Position numbers and translations under genes: made by a program. Under the pieces are notes generated by a model, which was given only the letters and a program-made list of their open reading frames with translations, was not told where the DNA came from and ran no database searches. 46,920 nt of DNA, taken from contig NW_027020276.1 of the NCBI RefSeq assembly GCF_910592395.1, positions 1 through 46,920 on the forward strand, written 5' to 3'. Position 1 is the first letter of the stretch; every line of letters starts with the position of its first letter. Source of the stretch: Lineus longissimus. Taxonomy: Eukaryota > Nemertea > Pilidiophora > Heteronemertea > Lineidae. Positions 1-11,500 of the stretch are shown piece by piece.

Positions 1-37
1 TGAGGGGAGTGGGGTCAAGATACTTTTTGACGGGTGC
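1..37. other. Left-edge sequence outside the repeat unit
   Basis: These bases do not match the other copies of the tandem unit, which is recognisable from 'ttagtgagccaatca' onward. They are probably the tail of another insertion or a rearranged junction. Nothing more can be said from 37 bases. Confidence 0.5.
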
Positions 38-993
38 ATTAGTGAGCCAATCATATAACATCTTATATTGTACCATATGATGTATGTTTTACCTGACTAT
101 TATGTGGAAGTATTGTCCTTTGCTGGATTTGGGGTACGGTTCACTTGAATAAGACAGATGTAAACAATGCAAGTTTGATAAAAGAAGCAATTACACTGTT
201 AACCCGTTGACATGAAGGTGGCAGCACCATACTGTAGTGACTCTTAAAGGACCAATAGGGATTACACTACATCTCCCTTTCTAAAGTGTCTATGTTATTT
301 CCGAACTTAGAACTGAACGTTCGTGCACTTTGATGTGGCTTGAAACACGTTGAAAAGAAAAGTCTGACTTATCTTAGACATGTGAACATGATACATGAAA
401 GTCCATACTTTTAGTTTAAACCAGAAATACTAAATTTAGGACATAACCTGGACATGCATCATAGAGGTTACATAACGCTGTGCAAACTGAAATTTGGTTG
501 ATTGAAATATAGCGTCCAAGGCTTTAAGATGCCTTCGCAGTTGATATATCCAAGCGATCTATTGGTATCACCAGTCCGGTTGATCTCCTAATGTCGCTAT
601 CGGTCACCTGTAGCTGATTACAGGTAGGCATCAGTCACTTGAGGCTGATTTATACCGTTGGGCATGATTGTCTCTTAGACTTCTACGGTTTCTGCGTAGA
701 TCTTACATTATTGTTATCAGTGTTAAAATTATAACCCCAAATCTTATTTATAATAACATCCATTAACCCTCTCCATTTGAACCATTCGGTTGCTTTTAGT
801 CCCAGTGATTCAAAAGGTATCACTGTTTTGTCTGGTCTTAGTAAATCTGAAAAATAATTTATCCCTACTTCCTTCCAATGTTTATAAAAGATCATTCTTT
901 GATTAATTTTGATTAATCTATTGTACCATAAATTTCCTTCCAATGTTTATAAAAGATCATTCTTTGATTACTTTTAATTTATTGTACCATAAA
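38..993 (-). repeat. Macrosatellite unit, copy 1
   Basis: This is the first copy of the tandem unit. It lacks the LINE 5' fragment seen in later copies. Landmarks shared with other copies are 'gagccaatcatataacatc' near its start, 'gacatgaaggtggcagcacc' in the middle and 'gatcttacattattgttatc' near 700. It ends in two 65-bp-type AT-rich subrepeats finishing with 'ttattgtaccataaa'. Strand is given by the L1/Tx1-like coding remnant at 683-943. Confidence 0.85.
683..943 (-). pseudogene. L1/Tx1-like ORF2 C-terminal remnant in the unit
   Basis: An open frame of 86 codons has the look of the region after the RT domain in L1/Tx1-type LINEs: W-Y-N-x-LI, then IFYKHWKEVGI, then DLLRPD and a FESLG segment. 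This is the pattern 'W-N-n-x-I ... K-x-W-x-x-G-I ... D-L-L' familiar from L1-like ORF2 proteins. The same peptide, open or nearly so, recurs at about 1685-1945, 31781-31963, 36624-36836, 38274-38546, 39281-39520, 41408-41596 and 42680-42892. Neither the RT core nor an endonuclease is attached, so it is a truncated relic carried by the satellite unit and not a gene. The family assignment rests on motif similarity from memory. Confidence 0.6.
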
Positions 994-1970
994 TATGTGT
1001 TTCCCGAGCCACGTGCTTGCGGGCGCCGCCTCCTTTGCCTTAGTGAGCCAATCATATAACATCTTATATTGTAGCATGTGATGTATGTTTTACGAGACTA
1101 TTTTGTGGAAGTATTGTCCTTTGCTGGATTGGGGGTACGGTTCACTTGAATAAGACAGATGTAAACAATGCAAGTTTGATAAAAGAAGCAATTACACTGT
1201 CAACCCCTTGACATGAAGGTGGCAGCACCATACTGTAGTGACTCTTAAAGGACCAATAGGGATTACACTACATCTCCCTTTCTAAATTGTCTATGTTATT
1301 TCCGAACTTAGAACTGAACGTTCGTGCACTTTGATGTGGCTTGAAACACGTTGAAAAGAAAAGTTTGACTTATCTTAGACATCTGAACATGATACATGAA
1401 AGTCCATACTTTAAGTTTAAACCAGAAATACTAAATTTAGGACATAACCTGGACATGCGTCATGGAGGTCACATAACGCTGCGCAACCTGAAATTTGGTT
1501 GATGGAAATGCAGCGTCTAAGGCTTTAAGATGCCTTTGCAGTTTATAAATCCAAGCGATCTACTGGTTTCACCAGTCCGGTTGATCTCCTCATGTCGCTA
1601 TCGGTCACCTGTAGCTGATTACAGGTAGGCATCAGTCACTTGAGGCTGATTTATACCGTTGGGCATGATTGTCTCTTAGACTTCTACGGTTTCTGCGTAG
1701 ATCTTACATTATTGTTACCAGTGTTAAAATTATAACCCCAAATCTTATTTATAATAACATCCATTAACCCTCTCCATTTGAACTATTCGGTTGCTTTTAG
1801 TCCTAGTGATTCAAAAGGTATCACTGTTTTGTCTGGTCTTAGTAAATCTGAAATATAATTTATCCCTACTTCCTTCCAATGTTTATAAAAGATCATTCTT
1901 TGATTAATTTTGATTAATTTATTGTACCATAAATTTTCTTCCAATGTTTATAGAAGATCATTCTTTGATT
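994..1970 (-). repeat. Macrosatellite unit, copy 2 (left part)
   Basis: Second unit, starting at 'tatgtgtttcccgagccacg'. It is interrupted at its AT-rich end by the LINE at 1971-6375; the remainder of the unit resumes at 6376-6479. The L1/Tx1-like remnant lies at about 1685-1945 on the minus strand. The last 11 bases (1960-1970, attctttgatt) are the target duplication of the LINE. Confidence 0.85.
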
Positions 1971-2190
1971 TAATGTCAGGTCAGGTTAGCTACCTGCCAC
2001 TGGTAACCTGTAAGCCAGTGCCACCTGTCTCAGGTTGGTGACTAGTCACCCAGGGCGGATGAGCTTATCTAGAGCCAACGGCCATCTAGTTCTCCACTAG
2101 CATAGCCTCGTGGAAACTAGACACCCAAGCGACCAGACACACAAGTGACTAGTCACCTTGGGCAGTGGAGAAAGTTTTCCGGGGGAGACT

Positions 2191-2347
2191 GGCCTCCTTA
2201 GCCTTGGCCGGCAACTAGTCTAGGAGATGGAAAACTCTGATATAAAACCCGGGCAGATACCGCTTGAACAGCCTTGGCTGGCAAGGCATCTAGGAGAAGG
2301 AACACTCCAAAAAACAAACCCGGGGAGATGTCACTCGTTAGCCTTGG
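2191..2347 (+). repeat. 70-bp tandem monomers in the LINE 5' UTR
   Basis: The phrase gccttgg recurs at 2201, 2271 and 2341, a spacing of exactly 70 bp, each followed by ggcaa and, in the first two, by ctaggaga and a cccgg block. These are imperfect tandem monomers in the 5' leader. In several LINEs repeated 5' UTR monomers carry the internal promoter; that role here is inferred. Confidence 0.7.
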
Positions 2348-2670
2348 CAGGCAAGAATCTGAAGCAGACAGGTGGAGCCCGAGAGCCCTGACAGGCAGTC
2401 CACCTAAGGGTAGAGGAACCCCATACAAAGCCTAACCACCGAAGACGGAGGACACTAGCCGACACGACTTGGGAGAAATCGGGTGTCCACGCGTAGCAGA
2501 TGATAACCATGCAACAAACCTAAGATCGATGTGGTGTCGTCATTATAGGTAAATGCCAGGTAACGACGATGCCGGGCCTCCAGTCTCAGGAGGGCCCAGC
2601 ACCAGCTACTGGCACCTCTGTACCTCCCAAAGTGACTGGGGGAGGGCAGAGTTAAGCTACTAGTCACAAG

Positions 2671-3290
2671 ATGAAAATTATGCAATGGAATGCAGAAGGA
2701 GTACGACGTAAGAAAAGCAAACTCCAACACTTCCTCAAGGCCCACGAAGTCGATGTATGCTGCATCCAAGAAACATTTCTCAACAGTGCACACCGGTTCT
2801 CTATCAGAGGATATGAATCCTACAGACAGGACAGAGAAAATCGCCCAAAGGGAGGGGTGCTTACACTTGTGAGAAACAACATCGTGTCAGCAGAAACTAG
2901 AAGATCAGGAACAGCAGAAACCGAGTCGCTGACTGTAAGTCTAATCCTACCAAAGGATAACTTTACAGTATGTAATCTTTACTCACCAACTGACAAAGCA
3001 ATGCTGAACGACATATCACCAGACTCAGAGGACTGGATCACTGTCGGAGACTTCAATAGCCACTCACCAAGTTGGGGATACCAGGACCTAGACTCAAAGG
3101 GTGAGGAGGTAGAACATTGGATAACAGACAACCAGTTGGTCCTCATAAACCAGCCAGACGATGAACCGACCTTCTACTCAAGAGCCTGGAGATAGACTAG
3201 CAGCCCTGACCTAGCCATAGCGACAGACAAGATACAGAAAATCAACCAAAGGGAAGTCTGCAACAGTTAGGTGGTAGCGATCACAAACCT
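2671..3290 (+). pseudogene. LINE APE-type endonuclease domain, broken
   Basis: The frame starts at the ATG at 2671 (MKIMQWNAEGVRRKK). It shows the apurinic-endonuclease-like series: N in QWNAEG, E in CCIQETFL, then NLYSPTD, then VGDFNSHSPSWG with the D-x-N core. A TAG at 3193-3195 ends the open frame. The final SDHKP catalytic block is encoded near 3265-3280 but in another frame, so at least one indel lies between. The enzyme would nick the target for target-primed reverse transcription. Confidence 0.8.
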
Positions 3291-3296
3291 ATCATC

Positions 3297-5240
3297 TTGA
3301 CCATTGGCAAACAAGCAAAGCCAGAAGACCAGTATCTGCCGCCCAGCTGGAACTACAAGAAGGCCAACTGGCCTCTCTTCAAAATACTGACCAACAGGAC
3401 AACACAGTCTCTCATACTCTCAAAGCGAAACGTTGACAAAAATGCAGCTGTCTTTAACTCCGCCACACTTGAAGCAGCAAAGCTTTCAATACCACGAGGG
3501 AGACGTAAGGACTACAAGCTGTATTGGAGTACTGCTCTGGACAACCTACACAAGCAACTGTGTGAAGCAAGAGAGATAATGGAGAATCACCCATCAGACC
3601 AAAATGTCGCCAAACATAACCAAGCTAAAGCACTTTTCAACCGGGAAATGTTGCAGCACATGCGCACTAGCTGGAGTGAGAAAACTGCTTCCCTAACATG
3701 GAGAAAGACTCAGAAAACTTTGGCAACTAACCAAAACTCTGAACGATGACAACTGGAAAAGAGCCAAAATCACTCTACAAACTGAGCGAGGCCTAGTGAC
3801 TGGTAAAGCAGTTGCAAACGCCCTCGCTCACAGCTATCAACAGGAGAGTGAAACCAAAGTCACCAGGGAGAGAACAAAAGAGGTGAGAGAGAAAATGGAA
3901 GAAATCAAAGGGAAAACAACATTTAAGCCAGACGCATGCATGACTGAATCCATTTCCCTCCAAGAACTGGAATCAGCCCTAGGAAAACTAAAGATGAAGA
4001 AAGCCCCAGGCCCTGATGAGATTACCAATGAGATGCTAAAAAACCTCGGATCTGGAGCCAAGAACGTACTCCTCCAGATATTCAATCACAGCTGGAAGAC
4101 TGGTCGAGTACCAACCAAATGGAAAGCGGCCAACATCACTCCTATACACAAGAAAGGCAAAGACAAGAAAAGCCCGAAGAGCCACAGACCTATAAGCCTA
4201 CTTAGTTGTGTCGGTAAGCTGATGGAGCGAATCGTCAACAAAAGACTTATTTGGTATCTAGAGAGCAAATCACTCCTTAACCACACCCAGTCTGGATACA
4301 GGCAGCACAGAAGCACTGAATACCAGCTCGCCTACCTAGCACAAGACATCGAAAATGCCTTCCAGGAGAAGAAACATGTCATTGCTGTCTTCTTCGATCT
4401 TTCGAAGGCTTTTGACCAGGTCTGGAAGGAAGGGCTTCTCCTGAAGTTACTCGAGATAGGAATCCAAGGGAAAATGCACAACTGGCTACAAAACTTCCTT
4501 CACAACCGCAGCGCAAGAGTGAAAATTGATGGTACCACCAGCAACCTCGTGAATTTGAGAGAAGGCGTTCCACAAGGAGGAGGTATCTCACCCACCCTCT
4601 TTTTGGTGTACATCGCTACCATCACAGAATCCTTTGAAAAACACATTGGCAACACACTCCTTGCAGACGACCTTGCAGCTTGGACTGCCTGCCGATATGT
4701 ATCAACAGCCATGAAGAGATCTCAGACCATGGTAAACCAAGTGAAACTCTGGCGAAAAAGTCGTTCGTTGATGTCAACATTGCTAAGATGGCCAGCATCC
4801 TTTTCTCATTATCAACGAAGAAGGAAGAAATCAACCTTCACATCGGAACACAACCAATACCCCAAGTGGAATCAACTGTCTTCCTCGGAGGAACCATAGA
4901 CAAGCGCCTGACATGGAACCCACACATCCAAGCAATCAAGGAAAAGGCTATCAAGAAATTATCACTGATGAAAAAGCTGGCAGGAACGACTTGGAGAGCC
5001 ACGACCAAAATCCTCAGACAAGTATATATAGGGGCAGTAAGACCAATCATGGAGTACGCCTCTACCACATGGGTAACTGCATCTGACACTACCAAAGCAA
5101 AGCTGGACAAAGTTCAAAATATGGGCCTTAGAATCATCCTTGGAGGAATGCGAAGCACACCAATTCGGGACATGGAGAAAACAGCTGCCATTCAACCCCT
5201 AGAGTTAAGAAAAGAATACAAGACAGGAAGAAAAAAGTAA
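3297..5240 (+). pseudogene. LINE reverse transcriptase domain, frameshifted
   Basis: A linker segment runs in one frame to 3749 and the RT core in another from about 3715 to 4750. The core contains KAPGPDEITNEML, NITPIHKKGK, HRPISLL, FFDLSKAFDQVW with the first catalytic Asp, EGVPQGGGISPTLF, and LLADDLA with the two further catalytic Asp residues (L-A-D-D in place of the usual Y-A-D-D). Near 4755 the frame shifts again, and thumb-like sequence with FLGG and RLTWNPHI continues to a stop at 5238-5240. A further segment at 5264-5518 links to the RNase H in yet another frame. Several short indels explain all the breaks; no large part of the RT is missing. Confidence 0.85.
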
Positions 5241-5514
5241 CACAGGGAGAAAAAAGTAACCGGTTGAAGACCCATCCCCTACACCACGTGCTCCGAAAAG
5301 AACCGATGACGAGGCTGAAACGCAAGAGCATCAACACCATCACGAAGGCCCTGCAAAAGGAACACCAGGACATACTGGAAAGCGAACCTGATCTATGCGA
5401 AGACCTCACAATTTCCAACTGGTCAAGGGAACGTAATCTTCCAGAGATAGAGCTCCATGTTCCAAGCCTCGAGCAAAAAAGGATCCGCAAGGCCAGAAGG
5501 CACTCACCCTCGAG

Positions 5515-6338
5515 ATGATAGACAGAAAGTATCCCCATAGTACCTGGACAAACGTCTATACAGATGGCTCATCTCAGAATGCAGTTAGCAATGGAGGAAG
5601 TGGTGTTTTTATCAAACTTCAAGACAGAAGCTCCCACTCCATATCCGTACCATCCAGCATTCTCTGCTCAAACTACAGAGCTGAGATGCAAGCCCTAACC
5701 TTAGCCACTGACTATCTGATCACCACCCAAGAAGATGTAGGAGACAATCTCGTCCTGCTGACCGACTGTCCGCATTACAGGCCCTTATGGCTGCAACACC
5801 AGACCAACTGACGGAGAATCTACTAAAGAACGTAAGTAGTCTTCTTCAAGACAGAAGAGTAGTCCTCCAATGGATACCAGCTCATGTAGGAGTACCAGGA
5901 AATGAACGAGCAGATCAATTGGCGAAGGAAGGTAGCAAGCAGTACCAAACAAAAACCAGAATGACCTACCGGGAATCAAAAACATTACTCAAGACGAAGC
6001 TGAAAAACCAATGGAGAGACGACACTGACGGGTACCAGCCATGGAAAGACAGCATCCACCAACTTGACAGAAAAGGCCAAGTCTCCATCTATCGACTCCG
6101 TACAGGGCTCTGCAAACTCCACCAGCACCTGAAGAGACTTGGGCTCCATCCAACTGCTTCCTGCGTATGTGGACTCGGCAACCAAACGCCAAGGCACATT
6201 CTGCAGGACTGTCCCTTGATGAAAAGAAGACAGGAATTTTGCCCGGAGCCATTGTCACTGAAGACTAAGCTATGGGGAACAGCCGAAGACCTGCAACAAA
6301 CAGCCGATTTTGTCGCAGCGCACGACTTGAGGTTATAA
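5515..6338 (+). pseudogene. LINE RNase H and C-terminal Cys/His motif
   Basis: The RNase H fold is recognisable by its four acidic residues: D in YTDGSSQNA, E in YRAEMQAL, D in VLLTD and D in NERADQLAKEG, preceded by WIPAHVGVPGN. The frame changes near 5775, between the third and fourth acidic residues. After the domain a cluster C-V-C-G ... H-I-L-Q-D-C resembles the zinc knuckle near the end of I-type and Jockey-type LINEs. The frame ends at 6336-6338, 37 bases before the end of the element. Confidence 0.82.
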
Positions 6339-6375
6339 TGGTTATGAAAATCTGAACGCAGAAGAAGAAGAAGAA

Positions 6376-6907
6376 ATTCTTTGATTAATTTTGATTAATT
6401 TATTGTACCATAAATTTCCTTCCAATGTTTATAAAAGATCATGCTTTGATTAATTTTGATTAATTTATTGTGCCATAAATATGTTTTTCCCGAGCCACGT
6501 GCTTGCAGGCACCGCCTCCTTTGCCTTAGTGAGCCAATCATATAACATCTTATATTGTAGCATGTGATGTATGTTTTACCAGACTATTATGTGGAAGTAT
6601 TGTCCTTTGCTGGATTGGGGGTACGGTTCACTTGAATAAGACAGATGTAAACAATGCAAGTTTGATAAAAGAAGCAATTACACTGTTAACCCGTTGACGT
6701 GAAGGTGGCAGCACCATACTGTAGCGACTCTTAAAGGGGCAATAGGGATTACACTACATCTCCCTTTCTAAATAGTCTTATGTTATTTCTGAACTTAGAA
6801 CTGAACGTTTGTGCACTTTGATGTGGCTTGAAACACGTTGAAAAGAAAAGTCTGACTTATCTTAGAAATCTGAACATGATACATGAAAGGCCATACTTTT
6901 AGTTTAA
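6376..6907 (-). repeat. End of unit copy 2 and start of copy 3
   Basis: 6376-6479 finishes copy 2 (AT-rich subrepeats after the LINE). Copy 3 starts at 6480 with 'tatgtttttcccgagccacg' and runs to the TTAA at 6904-6907, where a piggyBac element is inserted. Copy 3 resumes at 31494. Confidence 0.85.
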
Positions 6908-7558
6908 CCCTTTGCAGCCTGAATTGGTTTTTGCAAATTACCCATTTTTGACAGTATTTTTTTCAAAAATCATTTTAAAATACTTCTGGTACACCTAGAG
7001 GTCTAATTTTTTTTTGCAGATGTCATAAGGTGTATACTTTATTTTCCTATTGTTTTTGCCAAAATTGGTGTTACCATGGTTACCTGAAAAATCCAAGATG
7101 GCCGCCAAAACCTGAAAAATCATATATTTTCGTCATTTTCTCCCCCAACATTTTTTTGTGGGTCAAAAACTGTCAAATATTGGTGAAAAATACCTGAAAA
7201 GCAAGGGCAAAACAAAGAAAAATTAAATAAAAAAGTAACTTACCAGAAATGTTTACTTTTGTTCTTGACTTTGATGATGCTGTACAATTTGAATATTAGG
7301 CCCGATTACTCCCAACGATAACTTGAACGTATTTACAGTTTATATTGTATATCCTCATGTTATATCCTTATAAGAATGTAATATGAATGTAACACATTGA
7401 AAACACATATATATATAACTGGCATGCTTTGTTCCTTCACTGAAATTTGTATCAAAGAACCAATTTGCTGCAGTTTTTGAATAAACGTTAGCTATCCAAA
7501 AAAATTCTTGCTTGTTAGTCACTGTCTTTTGAAGCAAATTGTTTTATCAAGAATCTAA

Positions 7559-8077
7559 CTAATGTTCCCAGTACCTAGTGTAAGTATGATACAGCCTGAA
7601 ACAGTTCCTGTCCTTTGACATACAGAGAGCTACATCACACTTCTCACAGCGGACTTGTGTCCTGTGACGTTCAGTAAAGTATGTGCAGCCAGGTCCTGAG
7701 TTCTTTGGACGCACATCTCCATGATGCTGGGTTGCAATTTTTCTGTTGCAGACTTTGCAGTCATGTTGATCCCCACTGTGTACTGGCATGTGTCCAGTGT
7801 TATCAAGCCTTGCTTCATTCACATCATCCCCTGAGAACCTTCCCTTTTTCTTCCTCACAGACCTCCCATCAATAAGCTCCTCAGCAAGTGAAACTTTGAA
7901 ATCAAGAATCGACCTTGTCGTGATATCATATTTCTGCCTCTGTTTGGTTTCAATGATATGGCCATTGTTGATGGACACTTCAATCAGATAGTAGAAGACC
8001 CTTTTCCACCATTTCACACTTTTTCTACCTGCATTGTAGAGCTGTATCTTCTGATCAGCGCGATCGACCCCTCTCAT
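7559..8077 (-). pseudogene. piggyBac transposase, C-terminal part
   Basis: The piece begins at the insertion junction (8077) with RGVDRADQKIQLY, the conserved block holding the third catalytic Asp of piggyBac transposases. It continues through WWKRVFYYLIEVSINN to a cysteine-rich C-terminus: C-K-V-C, C-T-Y-F, C-E-K-C, ALC, C-F-R-L-Y-H. That matches the zinc-binding CRD that contacts the element ends. The frame joins directly with the upstream part at 28432 once the nested element and one copy of CTCAT are removed. Codons upstream of 8077 read into the nested element's TIR and are not part of the protein. Confidence 0.9.
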
Positions 8078-8108
8078 CAGGTCAGGTCGAACTCGAGAAC
8101 CCAGGTGC

Positions 8109-8307
8109 ACTCTCAATATCGAGTGTAAGGTACCAAGATGCAATTCGTGAAAAATACTCGGAAAAAAAGCAAGTGTACTCGCTTTCTCGAGTGTTATATC
8201 CCGCGAGTCACTGCGCCGATCGCACTTGAAATACCAGGTATACTCGCGTTATCGAGTTGTTATTAAAGAACACCTGCGGTGCTAATCGTGCACTCGACTG
8301 ATCGAGT
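8109..8307. promoter_or_regulatory. Array of four ACTC-N7-CGAGT boxes at the left end
   Basis: Four 16-bp imperfect palindromes of the exact form ACTC-N7-CGAGT lie at 8109-8124, 8177-8192, 8242-8257 and 8292-8307, spaced 68, 65 and 50 bp start to start. A fifth lies at the opposite end (28360-28375), and the TIR itself contains ACTCGAG. Such subterminal repeats are typical transposase or integrase binding sites; that role is inferred. Confidence 0.75.
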
Positions 8308-8574
8308 TTGGAAAACCTTGCGAATTCGAGTATTTTATCCCACCATGCTTTGCAAGAGATAGTTACTTCCGCTCGATTCTCCTAGCAGACGACAAGCTCC
8401 AGTTGATTGGCGTCCCAACATGAACAGTGACTGGGGCCTGATGAGACGTTTTTAAGTTTCCGTTTCGAGTGTTTTTAATGCCTCAAACGTCTCAGGAGTT
8501 TTTTTTTTTTCAATCAAAGACAACTATTGAACAACAATGTGTAACTTAATCTATTCATTTACTTGTATCATATA

Positions 8575-11500
8575 CAGTGGAACCCCGGTTGGCGACCACC
8601 TCAGTAACGCGACCACCCCGCCAACGCGACCACGATTCTCCGGTCCCGAATGGTTTCCTCTCTAATTACCACTAAGAGACCCCCGCTAAGACGACCATCC
8701 CGGTACCCCGACCGCGACCACTGGCTTGGCCGGTCCCAAACTGAAAATCAACCCCGCTAACCCGACCACCAGGCCTAATTGCCGTAATCGGTCGCGACCG
8801 CAGCATAGTAATTAGCACCTCGCTGCCAAGCTTTGTTGAGACGGGGACAATGGCCATGGGAATACATATGAAAACAAAAAATACAATGTGATTTTGCAGG
8901 TATGATCAATTGTATAAGTGTAAATGAATAAATAAACTTTCCTTTTCTAACGTTTTCATGGTTTGTTTTCATTACTGAGCCAGTTCAGTACCAGACATGC
9001 GCACTCAGCAGCAGCAAAATCATGTGATTTGCGTGATTTGCATATGAACTTATAATAAACGGCGGGTAGTTTGAAGACCACACTTATGACAATAACAAGC
9101 TTGCGAGACGTTTGAATGTCTTATGATATGGAGAACTTGGTTGATTTACTACAGTATCATTTTATATTTCTTTAAATATTTTGACTGAAAATAGACTTGA
9201 TTAAAACTGTAGCATTACTCAACTCATCTTCTCAGGTGTGAATTGCTGATGAATCTTGGAACTCGCCGCTAATTTATTTTCGCATATTTTCGGAGCAATT
9301 AACGGCTCCCTTAATTGACTGTTAATTAACTCTTAGGTTCTCACATAAAGATGATTACAGATACCGAAGTAATTGATGAGCATTGATAGATTTTTTCATA
9401 GACCGATTTTAGTATAAAAGGGGGTCTTTTTTGGAAGAAAATCATATCACCAGTGAATTCTACAGAGACGACATGGCTACGATCAAGAGAAAACCTAGAG
9501 AGATGACTATCAAGGAGAAGGTCGAACTCATCAAGAGCAGCGATGGCAAGTCACAGAGAGCCTTGGCAGAGATGTACGGCATTGGCAAGACACAAGTCCA
9601 GGGGATACTGAAAAGAAAGGCCGAGTGGTTGTCATCATATGAAGATAACGTCCAAGAAGACAGGAAGAGGTTGAAAGTCGGGACATCACAATTCCAAGAA
9701 GACGTCGACCGCCTTACCTACCAGTGGTTTAAGCGAGTGAGAGCAGCCAACCTACCAGTGAGCGGTCCTCTACTTCAACAAAAGGCCAGGTCGTTCGCAG
9801 TCTCCATCGGCATTGAAGAGTTCAAGGCGTCCAATGGTTGGCTAGACAGGTTCAAGGGCCGGCACAACATCAACATGGCAGCGATATGCGGAGAGAGTGG
9901 TGCGGTCGACGATGATATCGTGCAAGATTGGTTGAAGAAGCTGCCCAGCATCGTAGCCGGTTACGACCCCAGAGATGTCTTCAACATGGACGAAAGTGGC
10001 ATCTTCTACCGGGCCTTGCCAGACAAAACGTTACGAGTTAAAGGCGAAGAATGCAAGGGTGGAAAAAGGTCGAAAGAACGGTTGACAGCATCGTTCTGCG
10101 TCAATATGGAAGGGGACTTTGAAAAAACTCTGATCATCGGGAAATGCGCAAAGCCACGATGCTTTAAAAACGTCACGAAACTACCGCTAACTTGGGAATA
10201 CAATAAGAAGGCATGGATGACAACCGCGATCTTCGAACGATGGGTACGAAAGTTCGACCGTAAGATGAAATTCCAATGCCGCCATGCCCTGCTTCTTCTT
10301 GACAACGCCCCGAGTCATCCCAAAGATCTCCAACTCACGAACGTGAAACTTGTCTACCTCCCGGCCAACACAACCTCCAAGCTGCAGCCACTTGATTAGG
10401 GTATCATCAAAAACGTGAAATCGCACTACCGTCGTCGCCTGCTGCAATCGGTCCTTCGCCGGATGGACAACGGGGAGGAAGTTACGAACATCAACAAGTG
10501 CGTCACTGTCCTCGATGCTGTCAACTGGATCCATGGGGCAGTGAAAGAAGTTACAGCCAACACCGTCAGACGATGCTTTCGAAAATCGGGCCTAACAGAC
10601 GAAGCGTTAGATGTCGACCCCGAAGAAGACTTCCCTTTAGCAGACCTCGTGGCCAGAGTCCAGGTGCATCTCGGCACAACCGATGAAGGCATTGCCGACT
10701 TTCTGAACTGCGACGATGATCTTCAAACGTGCGATGATGATGTTCACGATATCGAAAAACGTATCCTTGAGGAGTACCGCCAACCGGGGGCAGACGAGCC
10801 GATCAGCAATGACGAAGATGATGAGCCAACCCCCAGCACGAGTGACGCCGAAACGACAAAGCCGCAAATAACGTCTCTTCGACAGGCCTACGACGCAATT
10901 GAGGAAATCAAGTCGCTGTTCCTCGAACGAAATATTGATACCGTATCGGTATACGATGTACAGACTCTATTATGTGAACAGTTAGTAAATGCGCCAAAAC
11001 AGTCAAAAATTCAGGACTTTTTCAGTGTTGTAAGGGACTAATCTTAATGACTTGCCTTGGTAAAACTGATGATGTGCTAATTAGCGCTGATGTATTGTAG
11101 TCTTAATTGGTCTGTGTAAATAATCATAAGTGTGAACTCCGCGGTGCAAAGATGTGAATAATTGCAAGTGCAATCTTTAATTGTCACAATTCTGTAACTT
11201 TTGTCTTGAATAAAATGATCAAAAGTCTGTTAACCATTATTGTTGTACCGTTTGAATAAAAAGGTTAATTCAAATAAAATACATGTACATGTATATTGTC
11301 TTCTTAATTCATTAAATTACAAATAAAAACATAACACAATAGAAAATATGTTTTTATTCGCAATAAAACGCTAAGTTATGCAAATTAACATGCGTTACGG
11401 CTCACGTGGAATCATACGACAAGTTTACTTCAATCGTCACAAACAGTCGGATGATTCACCAAATTGCCCGCAAATGCATCACGTCGGGCAGATAATGAAA

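Larger units (their letters stand above)
1971..6375 (+). mobile_element. Full-length LINE with endonuclease, RT and RNase H (I/Nimb-like group)
   Basis: The element is 4405 bp, bounded by the 11-bp direct repeat attctttgatt at 1960-1970 and 6376-6386, and ends in a (gaa)n tail at 6360-6375. It has a 5' UTR of about 700 bp (1971-2670), then an APE-type endonuclease, reverse transcriptase, RNase H and a C-terminal Cys/His cluster, all on the plus strand. EN, RT and RNase H in one chain without LTRs places it in the I superfamily (I, Nimb, Ingi types); the exact clade is not determinable by eye. No separate ORF1 (gag-like) is seen ahead of the endonuclease, which is odd for this group. At least six frame breaks make it coding-dead, although its ends are intact. 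Confidence 0.85.

Noticed and set aside
4838-5538. Several minus-strand open frames over the LINE
   Set aside because: All are antisense to RT or RNase H coding sequence and show only composition-driven Leu/Ser-rich peptides.
8078-8110. Simple target-site scar of piggyBac movement
   Set aside because: The matching inverted end at 28398-28426 and duplicated CTCAT show a separate inserted element.
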